Assembly: GCA_031264545.1 (NCBI GenBank)
Contig: JAISDV010000017.1
Location: forward strand, 1 to 11,490
Origin: Oscillospiraceae bacterium
GTDB taxonomy: Bacteria; Bacillota; Clostridia; Oscillospirales; Oscillospiraceae
Direction: 5' to 3'
DNA length: 11,490 nt
This document shows positions 6,056 to 11,490 of this stretch, piece after piece (position 1 is the stretch's first letter; every line of letters starts with the position of its first letter). The notes under the pieces were generated by a model that was not told where the DNA came from, did not search any database, and worked only from the letters and a program-made list of their open reading frames with translations. Position numbers and translations under genes: made by a program.

Positions 6056-7456
6056 ATGCGGCTGTTCGCCAAGTTTTTCCTGTGGGCGACGCTTGTTATC
6101 AGTGCCGCTCTGCTGTTTTCGGGCTATCTGCTGATTACCAATCCTCACGAAAACGCGGTAGGCCGTGAACGGGACAGGGCGCTTAATCAATATCAGTATG
6201 ATAAGTTTACCATACAGGCGGAATTAATCACAAATGCGGCAAGTTTACAAAACGGCATATATGGCGGTATGTTAAACAGGCTCGCGTCGGATTTAAGCGG
6301 CAGCGTGGCGTTTTTTGATGGAGATAAAACGCTGCTGTACTCCGATCTTCCATCGCAGACTGACTTTGCTATGCTTGGCGATATATCCGACAATACCGTC
6401 GCCGATCGGATTCAGACAATAAATGAGAAAAGCTATGTCGTGGTGGGCGGCAAGCTCACGCAGAGCGGCGTGACGCTGTATCTGTTGATTGCTACGGATA
6501 TAAGCCCTGTTGTCGCGCAGAAAGAGCTGATGGCGCAAAGCTTTATAAAAGTCTATTTCATCACGCTTGCTGTCAGCATGAGTATAATACTGCTGCTCTC
6601 TGCGCTTATGACGAGGCCGATTAAAAGGTTGGGCCGGGCTGCGGCGGAAATCGCCGGGGGCAATTACAGAGAGCGGATTCCCATCTCAAGCGGCGACGAA
6701 ATTGGTGATTTGTCAAAAAGCTTCAACCTAATGGCAGACGCGGTTGAGGATAAGATAAACGCGCTTGCGGCAAATGCCCGGCAAAAGGAGGATTTTGTCG
6801 CCAGCTTTGCCCATGAACTCAAAACGCCGCTGACAGCCGTTATCGGATATGCGGATCTTCTCTATCAAAAGACGCTCCCGCCGGAACAGGCGAAAGACGC
6901 GGCAGGGTACATTTTGAGCGAGGGGCTGCGCCTTGAAGCCCTGTCGCTGAAGCTGATGGATTTAATTGTGTTGAACAGGCAGGATTTTACATTGGAGGTC
7001 TTGCCCTCGACTGCGCTTTTTCAGAATGTTGCCGGCGGCTTAAATCCGTTGCTCGAGGAAAAGAAGGTATCGCTTCATCTCAAAGTATCTTCCGCTTACA
7101 TCAAAGTGGAATATGATTTATTCAAAACCCTTGTGTTAAATCTGATAGATAACGCGATCAAAGCCGGGGCTGACGATATAGAGGTTATTGGGAAACAAAG
7201 CGGCAATCGCTATTGTGTGAGCGTTTCCGACAACGGGCGCGGGATGCCGGCATCGGAGCTTGACCGCATCACCGAAGCGTTCTACAGGGTGGACAGATCC
7301 CGCTCCCGCAAGCAGCATGGCGCGGGGCTTGGACTGGCTCTGGCGTCAAGGCTAGCCGGGATACACGGCGGCGCGCTGCACTTCGAGAGCGAAGAGGGTA
7401 CGGGCACAATTGTTACATTCGACCTGGCCTCGGCGGAGGGTGATGAAAATGCGTAA
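6056..7456 (+). CDS. Membrane sensor histidine kinase (VanS/BaeS-like architecture)
   Basis: This is a 466-aa kinase starting at ATG 6056 with GGAGGTG upstream. It has two transmembrane helices (about 7-27 and 164-186) that frame an extracytoplasmic sensor region of about 135 residues with no domain I recognise. A HAMP linker follows (about 187-240, RPIKRLGRAAAEIAGGNY...GDEIGDLSKSFN), then the HisKA dimerisation helix with phospho-accepting H253 in FVASFAHELKTPLTAVIGY. The ATPase domain has N box residues N362 and N366 in LNLIDNAIK, the G1 box SDNGRGM (D392), the F box AFYRVDRS and the G2 box HGAGLGLALA (421-430). All catalytic boxes are intact. It shares a transcript with the regulator (three-base gap) and overlaps the next gene by eight bases. 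The ligand is unknown; linkage to a D,D-carboxypeptidase points to envelope or cell-wall stress. Confidence 0.94.
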   Translation: MRLFAKFFLWATLVISAALLFSGYLLITNPHENAVGRERDRALNQYQYDKFTIQAELITNAASLQNGIYGGMLNRLASDLSGSVAFFDGDKTLLYSDLPSQTDFAMLGDISDNTVADRIQTINEKSYVVVGGKLTQSGVTLYLLIATDISPVVAQKELMAQSFIKVYFITLAVSMSIILLLSALMTRPIKRLGRAAAEIAGGNYRERIPISSGDEIGDLSKSFNLMADAVEDKINALAANARQKEDFVASFAHELKTPLTAVIGYADLLYQKTLPPEQAKDAAGYILSEGLRLEALSLKLMDLIVLNRQDFTLEVLPSTALFQNVAGGLNPLLEEKKVSLHLKVSSAYIKVEYDLFKTLVLNLIDNAIKAGADDIEVIGKQSGNRYCVSVSDNGRGMPASELDRITEAFYRVDRSRSRKQHGAGLGLALASRLAGIHGGALHFESEEGTGTIVTFDLASAEGDENA

Positions 7457-8282
7457 ACAAAATGTACTTACAATTTTAGGTATTGCCCTGTCCTTTGTCA
7501 TCGCGATCGGCGGATGGGCCGTGACAAGTATGCTGATCGACTTAAAATCAGACGCGCTGCTCTCAGCGGGCGGGCTCACCCCCGTCTATGCTCCGGCGGC
7601 CACATCGTCCGGTCATACGAAGCTTGATGATAACCCCAATATCATGGGAGAGGATATTTCGGGTGAACGGTCAATATTCAGTGCAATTGAAATCTCCAGA
7701 ATCCTGTCGAATTGGGAATCCCGTGCAAATGAGCAGCCGCACGAGCCGATGGAAGGGCAGATTACGATGGAGCAAGCTATAGCTATAGGACAGAAGGGCT
7801 TATCCTATTTTTATGACCAGGGCATCATTCCGGCACAACTGCTGGAATACAGCAAAACGGATGCATACCTTTGCCAAAGGCAGCCGAGCGGAGGGGCGGG
7901 AAAAATGCTCAGTCCGGATTATAGCTATTGGGGGCTTTCATTCTCCGGTGAAAATGGTTCCGTAAGGTTCAGCATCAATGCCATGACGGGACAAATCTGG
8001 AAAGCGGATTTGGGGATAAACTCTTCTGAAACGGTATTAACGGAGGCAGTAAAAAAGATAAAAGCTGAACAAATGCTGGATGTTTTTACAGCCTATTTAG
8101 GCCTGACTGGCAGCGGTTCGTATTCGACGGATGGGCTGACAGCTTCTGAAAGCTTCGCTGACGGGATGCTCTACGCGGTTGCCCGTAGTATCTCTTTAAA
8201 CAGTATCTCCGAGGGGGAAATCAACACGAATAGATATAGCATGGCCGTGTATCTGTCTGCCCACTCTCCAACTATAGGATAA
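7449..8282 (+). CDS. Unidentified membrane-anchored extracytoplasmic protein, third gene of the two-component operon
   Basis: This is a 277-aa protein starting at ATG 7449, nine bases after a GGAGG site (7435-7439). An in-frame ATG at 7443 sits only about three bases from that site and is less likely. An N-terminal hydrophobic helix (about 6-28, with VLTILGIALSFVIAIGGW) has no lipobox cysteine or clear signal-peptidase site, so it is probably a signal anchor. The rest (about 30-277) is predicted outside. I do not recognise a family. The segment 105-187, with ITMEQAIAIGQKGLSYFY, YWGLSFSGENGSVRFSINAMTGQIW, has the look of a PepSY-type fold (helix TxxEAIxIA followed by strands ending D/NAxTGxI). 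PepSY-like parts often inhibit peptidases or sense the envelope. Its place directly after the kinase, by eight-base overlap, argues for a partner role, perhaps as a sensor accessory. No catalytic motif is visible. Confidence 0.8.
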   Translation: MRKQNVLTILGIALSFVIAIGGWAVTSMLIDLKSDALLSAGGLTPVYAPAATSSGHTKLDDNPNIMGEDISGERSIFSAIEISRILSNWESRANEQPHEPMEGQITMEQAIAIGQKGLSYFYDQGIIPAQLLEYSKTDAYLCQRQPSGGAGKMLSPDYSYWGLSFSGENGSVRFSINAMTGQIWKADLGINSSETVLTEAVKKIKAEQMLDVFTAYLGLTGSGSYSTDGLTASESFADGMLYAVARSISLNSISEGEINTNRYSMAVYLSAHSPTIG

Positions 8283-8292
8283 TTTGACAGTT

Positions 8293-8321
8293 TTGACACA
8301 GCTCTACCGCAACTGTATAAC
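8293..8321 (+). promoter_or_regulatory. Near-perfect sigma-A promoter ahead of the carboxypeptidase gene
   Basis: TTGACA (8293-8298), a 17-base spacer and TATAAC (8316-8321) give an almost consensus promoter starting 11 bases after the stop of the preceding gene. A second TTGACA lies nine bases upstream (8284-8289), making a short direct repeat. The start near 8328 would leave an unusually long leader of about 160 bases before the carboxypeptidase gene. Confidence 0.65.
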
Positions 8322-8362
8322 ATCTCCCTGCTATGATTACCGAGTCATGGCAGGGAGATGTT
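8319..8362 (+). terminator. 18-bp inverted repeat: operon terminator and/or operator over the -10 box
   Basis: AACATCTCCCTGCTATGA (8319-8336) and TCATGGCAGGGAGATGTT (8345-8362) pair over 18 positions with one T-G wobble, around the loop TTACCGAG. It is followed only by TTATAG, a short T run. For transcripts from the regulator-kinase operon it would fold into a strong hairpin and is probably a terminator. It also begins inside the -10 box of the downstream promoter, so a role as a protein-binding site is possible. Confidence 0.55.
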
Positions 8363-8490
8363 TTATAGTTCGCCGCAGGTAAGCTATAAAAAACGCTATG
8401 CGGCGCGTCCCTCGCCGCGGCATGAAATTCAAGCATTCGCGTTATCAGCCCATGCTTTGATAAATTCATTATCAGAAAGGATATTTTCGC
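8328..8490 (+). promoter_or_regulatory. Long structured leader of the carboxypeptidase gene
   Basis: This gene-free stretch holds a GCGGCG/CGCCGC hairpin (8400-8405 with 8413-8418) and three copies of one pairing element: TTATCA (8442-8447), TGATAA (8458-8463) and TTATCA (8469-8474). The middle arm can pair with either neighbour but not both. The right-hand choice ends two bases before the AAAGGA ribosome site (8476-8481). AAGCAT (8431-8436) with ATGCTT (8452-8457) competes with both. It matches no riboswitch class I recognise. Confidence 0.3.
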
Positions 8491-9294
8491 GTGAGCAACT
8501 ACGAAAGAGCCGCCGAGCGTCGCCCCCGTCGCGGAGCGAGAATACTGCCTGCTTTTTTCACCCTGCTTTTGATTGCTGTTTTTTGTGTTGTCGGGGTCAA
8601 TGCGCTTTTTAGCCGGCCAAATACGGCTGTGGCAGCCAGCCGGGAGGACGTAAGTCCATCTGATCGGCAGTCTGAGTCCGCTGCTTCATCAGGTCGGCAA
8701 ACTGATAGAACGCGTCTGTCGTCAGCACGGAGTGAAAGCGAAGATTGGATGCTGACATTGGTAAATGCGGAAAATCAATTGTCCGAAAATGATTTGCCCC
8801 AGTTGAAATCATTGGTAAATGGACTGCAATTTGATGAACGGGCGATAGATCAGCTTAACGCCATGTTGTCGGCGGCAAGCGCGGAAGGATTGTCGCCGGT
8901 TGTATGCTCCGCTTATAGGTCGGCGGCAAAGCAGCGGACCTTGTATAATAATAAGGTCGCATCACTTGCCGCGGCGGGATTGAGCCGTGAACAGGCGGAG
9001 AAAGAGGCGCGGAGATACGTCGCTTATCCCGGCACGAGCGAACACAATTTAGGGTTGGCCGCCGATATAGTCTCGATGGACTATCAGTTGCTTGATGAAA
9101 AACAGGCGGACACCCCGGAGGTGAAATGGCTGATGGAACATTGCGCCGAATATGGATTCATACTGAGATACCCAAAAGATAAAACAGACATAACAGGCGT
9201 TACATATGAACCGTGGCATTTCAGATATGTAGGTGCTGCTGCGGCAGAAATTATGGAAAGCGGCCTTTGCCTGGAAGAATACTTGACCGATTGA
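8491..9294 (+). CDS. D-alanyl-D-alanine carboxypeptidase, VanY/DacB-like metallopeptidase (M15B)
   Basis: This is a predicted membrane-anchored zinc D,D-carboxypeptidase of 267 aa that removes the terminal D-Ala from peptidoglycan pentapeptides outside the cell. The GTG start at 8491 follows AAAGGA by about nine bases. The N-terminal anchor lies at about 17-40, followed by a Ser/Arg-rich linker (about 45-85). The catalytic domain (about 95-267) carries the M15 signatures: SAYRSAAKQ (R143, Q148), the zinc-binding SEHNLGLAAD (H185, D192), and EPWHFRYVG with the catalytic base E240 and third zinc ligand H243. All key residues are present, so the enzyme should be active. In van clusters such enzymes lower the pool of vancomycin-binding pentapeptide. 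Here no D-Ala-D-Lac or D-Ser ligase or VanX is nearby, so general wall remodelling under control of the adjacent two-component system is more likely. It has its own promoter and long leader. Confidence 0.93.
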   Translation: MSNYERAAERRPRRGARILPAFFTLLLIAVFCVVGVNALFSRPNTAVAASREDVSPSDRQSESAASSGRQTDRTRLSSARSESEDWMLTLVNAENQLSENDLPQLKSLVNGLQFDERAIDQLNAMLSAASAEGLSPVVCSAYRSAAKQRTLYNNKVASLAAAGLSREQAEKEARRYVAYPGTSEHNLGLAADIVSMDYQLLDEKQADTPEVKWLMEHCAEYGFILRYPKDKTDITGVTYEPWHFRYVGAAAAEIMESGLCLEEYLTD

Positions 9295-9313
9295 CGGAAC
9301 TGAATAGGGTTTT

Positions 9314-9334
9314 GCGGCGCCGCAGCAGCGCCGC
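9314..9334 (+). terminator. GC hairpin after the carboxypeptidase gene
   Basis: GCGGCGC (9314-9320) and GCGCCGC (9328-9334) form a perfect 7-bp stem 20 bases after the stop codon. The tail (CGCAACGATTTG) is not T-rich, so it is a weak candidate for an intrinsic terminator. Confidence 0.35.
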
Positions 9335-9393
9335 CGCAACGATTTGTACAAAGGAACCCGGCAGTGCCGATGGTTCTAAAAAGCTTTAACTAT

Positions 9394-9432
9394 GCGAAGA
9401 AAAAGTGGTGATTTTGCGCAATCCTTCTTCGC
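9394..9432 (-). terminator. Inverted repeat after the alcohol dehydrogenase gene
   Basis: GCGAAGAA (9394-9401) and TTCTTCGC (9425-9432) are perfectly complementary, with a smaller GATT/AATC pair inside. It lies 14 bases past the stop of the minus-strand dehydrogenase gene and is a possible terminator. On the minus strand the trailing sequence (ATAGTTAAAGCTTTTTAG) is AT-rich but not a clean T run. Confidence 0.35.
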
Positions 9433-9445
9433 CGTATCGGGGGCT

Positions 9446-10645
9446 TTATTCAAGAACGGACGAAAAGATAGCGGCTACGGCGTTTTTGTCCAGATCCATA
9501 TAGCCGCGCAGGATACCGTCCGGGCCGCAGTTGCATTTATCGACCAGCGCCCGCAGGTCCTCCTTTGGTACGCCGAGTTCCTTTAAGGTAAGCGGCATGC
9601 CGATGGCGCTGAGCCAGGCCCGGAAGCGCTTGAGCCCGTCGTTGGCGGTGGCCTTCACGTCCCCCATATCGGGGTCCGCGCCGAATACCTTGACCCCGAA
9701 TTGCGCGACGCGCGCGGCCTGCTCCGGCGTGCCGTGATCGGTGATATACTGGAGCCATGCCGGCATGACCACCGCCAGGCCCGCGCCGTGCGCCGTATCG
9801 TAGGTTCCGCTCAGCTGTGCTTCCAGCCCGTGCTCGCCGCCTCTGGCGGGATCGGCGCGCCCGATGCCCGTCACATCGTTGTGGCTGAAGGAACCGGCCA
9901 GCATCAATTCCGCGCGTGCCTCGTAATCATTCGGATTCGCGCAGGCAACAGGCGCATATTTGACGACCGTCCGCAGGGTCCCCTCGCAATATTCGTCGCC
10001 GAGCCTGCTGGAGGAAGCGGTAAAGTAGCGCGAGACCGTGTGCGCGAAGATGTCCGCAGAGCCCGCGCCGGTCTGGTAGCGGGAAACCGAGCAGGTCAGC
10101 GCCGGGTTCATGATGGCAAAGACCGGGCGGCAGGCCACATACGTAAAGCCCCGCTTGTGCCGGTCCCCGATATCGTTGAGCAGAACGCTGGAGCCGCTTG
10201 TTTCGCTGCCCGCCGCGGCAATGGTGTGGATCGTGCCTACCGGAGCCATTTTTTCGGCTTTGGTTCCGCTGTAAAACTGCCAGTAGTTTCCGTCGTTGGC
10301 AAGCCCCAGCGCGATGGCCTTGGCGGTATCAATGGCGCTGCCGCCGCCCACGCCGAGCAGAAAGTCGACGCCCTCTGCCTGCGCCGTCTTCAAGCCCTTC
10401 TCCACAAGAGAACGGCGGGGGTTGGGCTGTACGCCGCCCAGCTCCACAAAAGGGATGCCGCCGCCGCTCAGCGCGGCCGCGACCGTATCGTACAGGCCGA
10501 TTTTCTTGATGGAACCGCCGCCGTATACCAGCATCACCTTGGTTCCGCCATATTTACGGATCAGCCGCGCGACCTCGGTTTCGGTGTTCCTGCCGAACAG
10601 GATTTCCGTATACATATGAAACGAGAAATTTGTGAAGGTTTTCAT
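9446..10645 (-). CDS. Iron-containing alcohol dehydrogenase, butanol dehydrogenase (YqhD/BdhA) type
   Basis: This is a group III alcohol dehydrogenase of 399 aa that reduces aldehydes to alcohols, typically with NADPH, in the cytoplasm. AAAGGAG lies seven bases before the ATG. The N-terminal nucleotide-binding domain includes VMLVYGGGSIKKIGLYD (37-53) and the GVGGGSAIDTAKAIA motif (98-112). The C-terminal helical domain holds the metal ligands D198 and H202 in GSADIFAHTVSRYF, H272 in GGEHGLEAQLSG and H286 in TAHGAGLAVVMP, at spacing equal to that of E. coli YqhD (194, 198, 267, 281). The beginning, FSFHMYTEILFGRNTE, is typical of the BDH subfamily. The true substrate cannot be told; family members include butanol dehydrogenases and general aldehyde scavengers. 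It has its own promoter downstream of mutY and seems monocistronic. Confidence 0.94.
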   Translation of the reverse strand: MKTFTNFSFHMYTEILFGRNTETEVARLIRKYGGTKVMLVYGGGSIKKIGLYDTVAAALSGGGIPFVELGGVQPNPRRSLVEKGLKTAQAEGVDFLLGVGGGSAIDTAKAIALGLANDGNYWQFYSGTKAEKMAPVGTIHTIAAAGSETSGSSVLLNDIGDRHKRGFTYVACRPVFAIMNPALTCSVSRYQTGAGSADIFAHTVSRYFTASSSRLGDEYCEGTLRTVVKYAPVACANPNDYEARAELMLAGSFSHNDVTGIGRADPARGGEHGLEAQLSGTYDTAHGAGLAVVMPAWLQYITDHGTPEQAARVAQFGVKVFGADPDMGDVKATANDGLKRFRAWLSAIGMPLTLKELGVPKEDLRALVDKCNCGPDGILRGYMDLDKNAVAAIFSSVLE

Positions 10646-10715
10646 TGCGCGCTCCTTTTACTTATCACACCGATATGCAGATTTTTTCGCCGTTTTGTGC
10701 ACTTCTCTTGCAGGT

Positions 10716-10744
10716 ATTTTACCATCTTCAGCGCCGAAAGTCAC
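10716..10744 (-). promoter_or_regulatory. Promoter of the alcohol dehydrogenase gene
   Basis: On the minus strand TGGTAAAAT is an extended -10 element (-10 hexamer 10721-10716, TG extension to 10724). GTGACT (10744-10739) lies 17 bases upstream and matches four of six -35 positions. The predicted start near 10709 leaves a leader of about 63 bases. Confidence 0.5.
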
Positions 10745-10776
10745 GCCCTTTATACATCTGACGCTATAATCTGATG

Positions 10777-11490
10777 CTACAGTGCCAAGGCAGGCTGTCC
10801 GGAATTGAAAAAGGGGCGGAAAGCGGAGGGAAGCGCCAGGTCCCCGGCCAGCTTTTCCCGCGTCACCCACAGGAAGTCGGAGGGCATGCTTTCGCAGGCC
10901 GCCGAATAACTGATCATCTCCCATTCGACGTGGGTAAAAACATGCTTCCGCCTGATCCCCTCGCTTATCCCGGCGGCGGAAACGCCCCACTCAGCCAGAA
11001 CAGTTTTTGCCTGTTCCGGGGTCAGGCTGCCTTCTGTATTGGGGAATTCCCAAAGCCCTCCGAGCAGGACCTTTGCCGGACGCCGTCTGACCGCGAGCCT
11101 ATCCCCGCAGTACAGCAGAAAGACCGTTTTTTTCTCCTTCTTCCGGGGCGCTTTCTTCGCCTTGACCGGAAGCGCGGCCTGCGTGCCGGTCTGACAGGCC
11201 CTGCACAGATGCGCAAGCGGACAGGCGCCGCAGTTCGGCGCGGCCTTCGGCAGGCAGACCGTTGCGCCGAGCTCCATGAGGCTCTGCGTGAAGTCGCCGC
11301 TGCGTGCCTTCGGATAAATGCCGCGCAGCAGCCCGGTGATCGCCTCCTTTACGGCGGGGAGCGAGATGTCCGAGCTGTTCCCGGTGAGCCTCGCGGCCAC
11401 GCGCAGCACGTTGCCGTCCACGGCCGGAATGGCCTGTCCGAAGCAGATGGACGCGATTGCGCCCGCCGTATACTTTCCGATCCCCGGCAG
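10777..11490 (-). CDS. mutY: Adenine DNA glycosylase MutY, 5' end outside the window
   Basis: MutY removes adenine mispaired with 8-oxoguanine, preventing G:C to T:A changes. The frame stays open to the right edge, where it reads LPGIGKYTAGAIASICFGQ. This is the helix-hairpin-helix of the glycosylase domain, followed by AVDGNV with the catalytic Asp. An ATG just inside that motif (11421) is therefore not the start. The 4Fe-4S cluster loop is CLPKAAPNCGACPLAHLC (C-x7-C-x2-C-x5-C). After a Lys-rich linker, the C-terminal NUDIX-like domain carries LLGGLWEFPNTEG and the 8-oxoG-reading KHVFTHVEWEM. The 237 codons seen (including the linker and the complete C-terminal domain, ending QPALAL) suggest about 110-120 N-terminal residues, with the catalytic Glu of the early helices, lie beyond the edge. 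It is upstream of the dehydrogenase gene on the same strand, separated by 131 bases. Confidence 0.95.
   Translation of the reverse strand: MPGIGKYTAGAIASICFGQAIPAVDGNVLRVAARLTGNSSDISLPAVKEAITGLLRGIYPKARSGDFTQSLMELGATVCLPKAAPNCGACPLAHLCRACQTGTQAALPVKAKKAPRKKEKKTVFLLYCGDRLAVRRRPAKVLLGGLWEFPNTEGSLTPEQAKTVLAEWGVSAAGISEGIRRKHVFTHVEWEMISYSAACESMPSDFLWVTREKLAGDLALPSAFRPFFNSGQPALAL

Noticed and set aside
5390..9294. A complete vancomycin-resistance (van) gene cluster
   Set aside because: Only regulator, kinase and a VanY-like enzyme are present; no VanH dehydrogenase, D-Ala-D-Lac/Ser ligase or VanX/VanXY/VanT gene is in the window.
10765..10770. Perfect TATAAT on the plus strand near the mutY stop
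   Set aside because: It has no matching -35 at proper spacing and no plus-strand gene downstream; probably chance.
9701..10774. 357-residue open frame on the plus strand opposite the alcohol dehydrogenase gene
   Set aside because: It is antisense to a clear YqhD-type enzyme, with Arg/Ala/Gly-rich composition and no domain; a shadow frame.
11419..11421. ATG as the start of the MutY gene
   Set aside because: The frame continues upstream to the window edge with the conserved helix-hairpin-helix LPGIGKYTAGA, so this is an internal codon.
1..11490. CRISPR arrays, tRNA or rRNA genes, insertion sequences, integrase or attachment sites
   Set aside because: I scanned both strands by eye for regularly spaced repeats, cloverleaf genes, transposase motifs and matching flanking repeats and saw none.

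Overview
The window looks like chromosomal DNA of a fairly GC-rich Clostridia bacterium, most likely of the Oscillospiraceae/Ruminococcaceae kind. This is inferred from gene content: a Gram-positive class A penicillin-binding protein with a Pro/Ser/Thr-rich tail, a BofC-like (sporulation) protein, a DUF1292 (YrzB-like) protein, a hexameric-type glutamate dehydrogenase close to the Clostridium enzyme, a butanol-dehydrogenase-type iron alcohol dehydrogenase, strong purine-rich Shine-Dalgarno sites and an occasional TTG/GTG start. No species can be named from the sequence alone.

Left part (1-3824). A fragment resembling the C-terminal region of a BlaR1/MecR1 (M56) sensor lies on the minus strand at the extreme left edge and abuts the end of the class A PBP gene (minus strand, 117-2330). 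Divergent from the PBP are two small plus-strand genes: a membrane-anchored BofC C-terminal-domain protein (2609-2938) and a DUF1292 protein (3034-3315). Next comes a gene-free stretch (3316-3824) with a near-consensus promoter, a highly structured transcript and a terminator hairpin. I read it as a stand-alone non-coding RNA, most likely 6S RNA, followed by a hairpin terminator for the convergent gdhA gene.

Middle (3825-9294). gdhA (minus) assimilates ammonium into glutamate and has its own well-formed promoter. Divergent from it is a visibly AT-richer block of four plus-strand genes: an OmpR-family response regulator, its histidine kinase, an unidentified membrane-anchored extracytoplasmic protein (these three tightly packed or overlapping), and, behind a separate consensus promoter and a long structured leader, a VanY/DacB-type D,D-carboxypeptidase. 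Together they look like an envelope-sensing two-component system with a peptidoglycan-trimming output. No vanH/vanA/vanX-type ligase genes are present, so this is not a full glycopeptide-resistance cluster.

Right part (9295-11490). An iron-dependent alcohol dehydrogenase (minus) lies downstream of mutY (adenine DNA glycosylase, minus), which runs off the right edge.

Most genes are ordinary. The points that deserve a second look are the putative 6S RNA, the compositionally distinct regulator-carboxypeptidase block with its unidentified third gene, its promoter architecture (11-bp tandem repeats; an 18-bp inverted repeat over a -10 box), and the BlaR1 remnant at the left edge.
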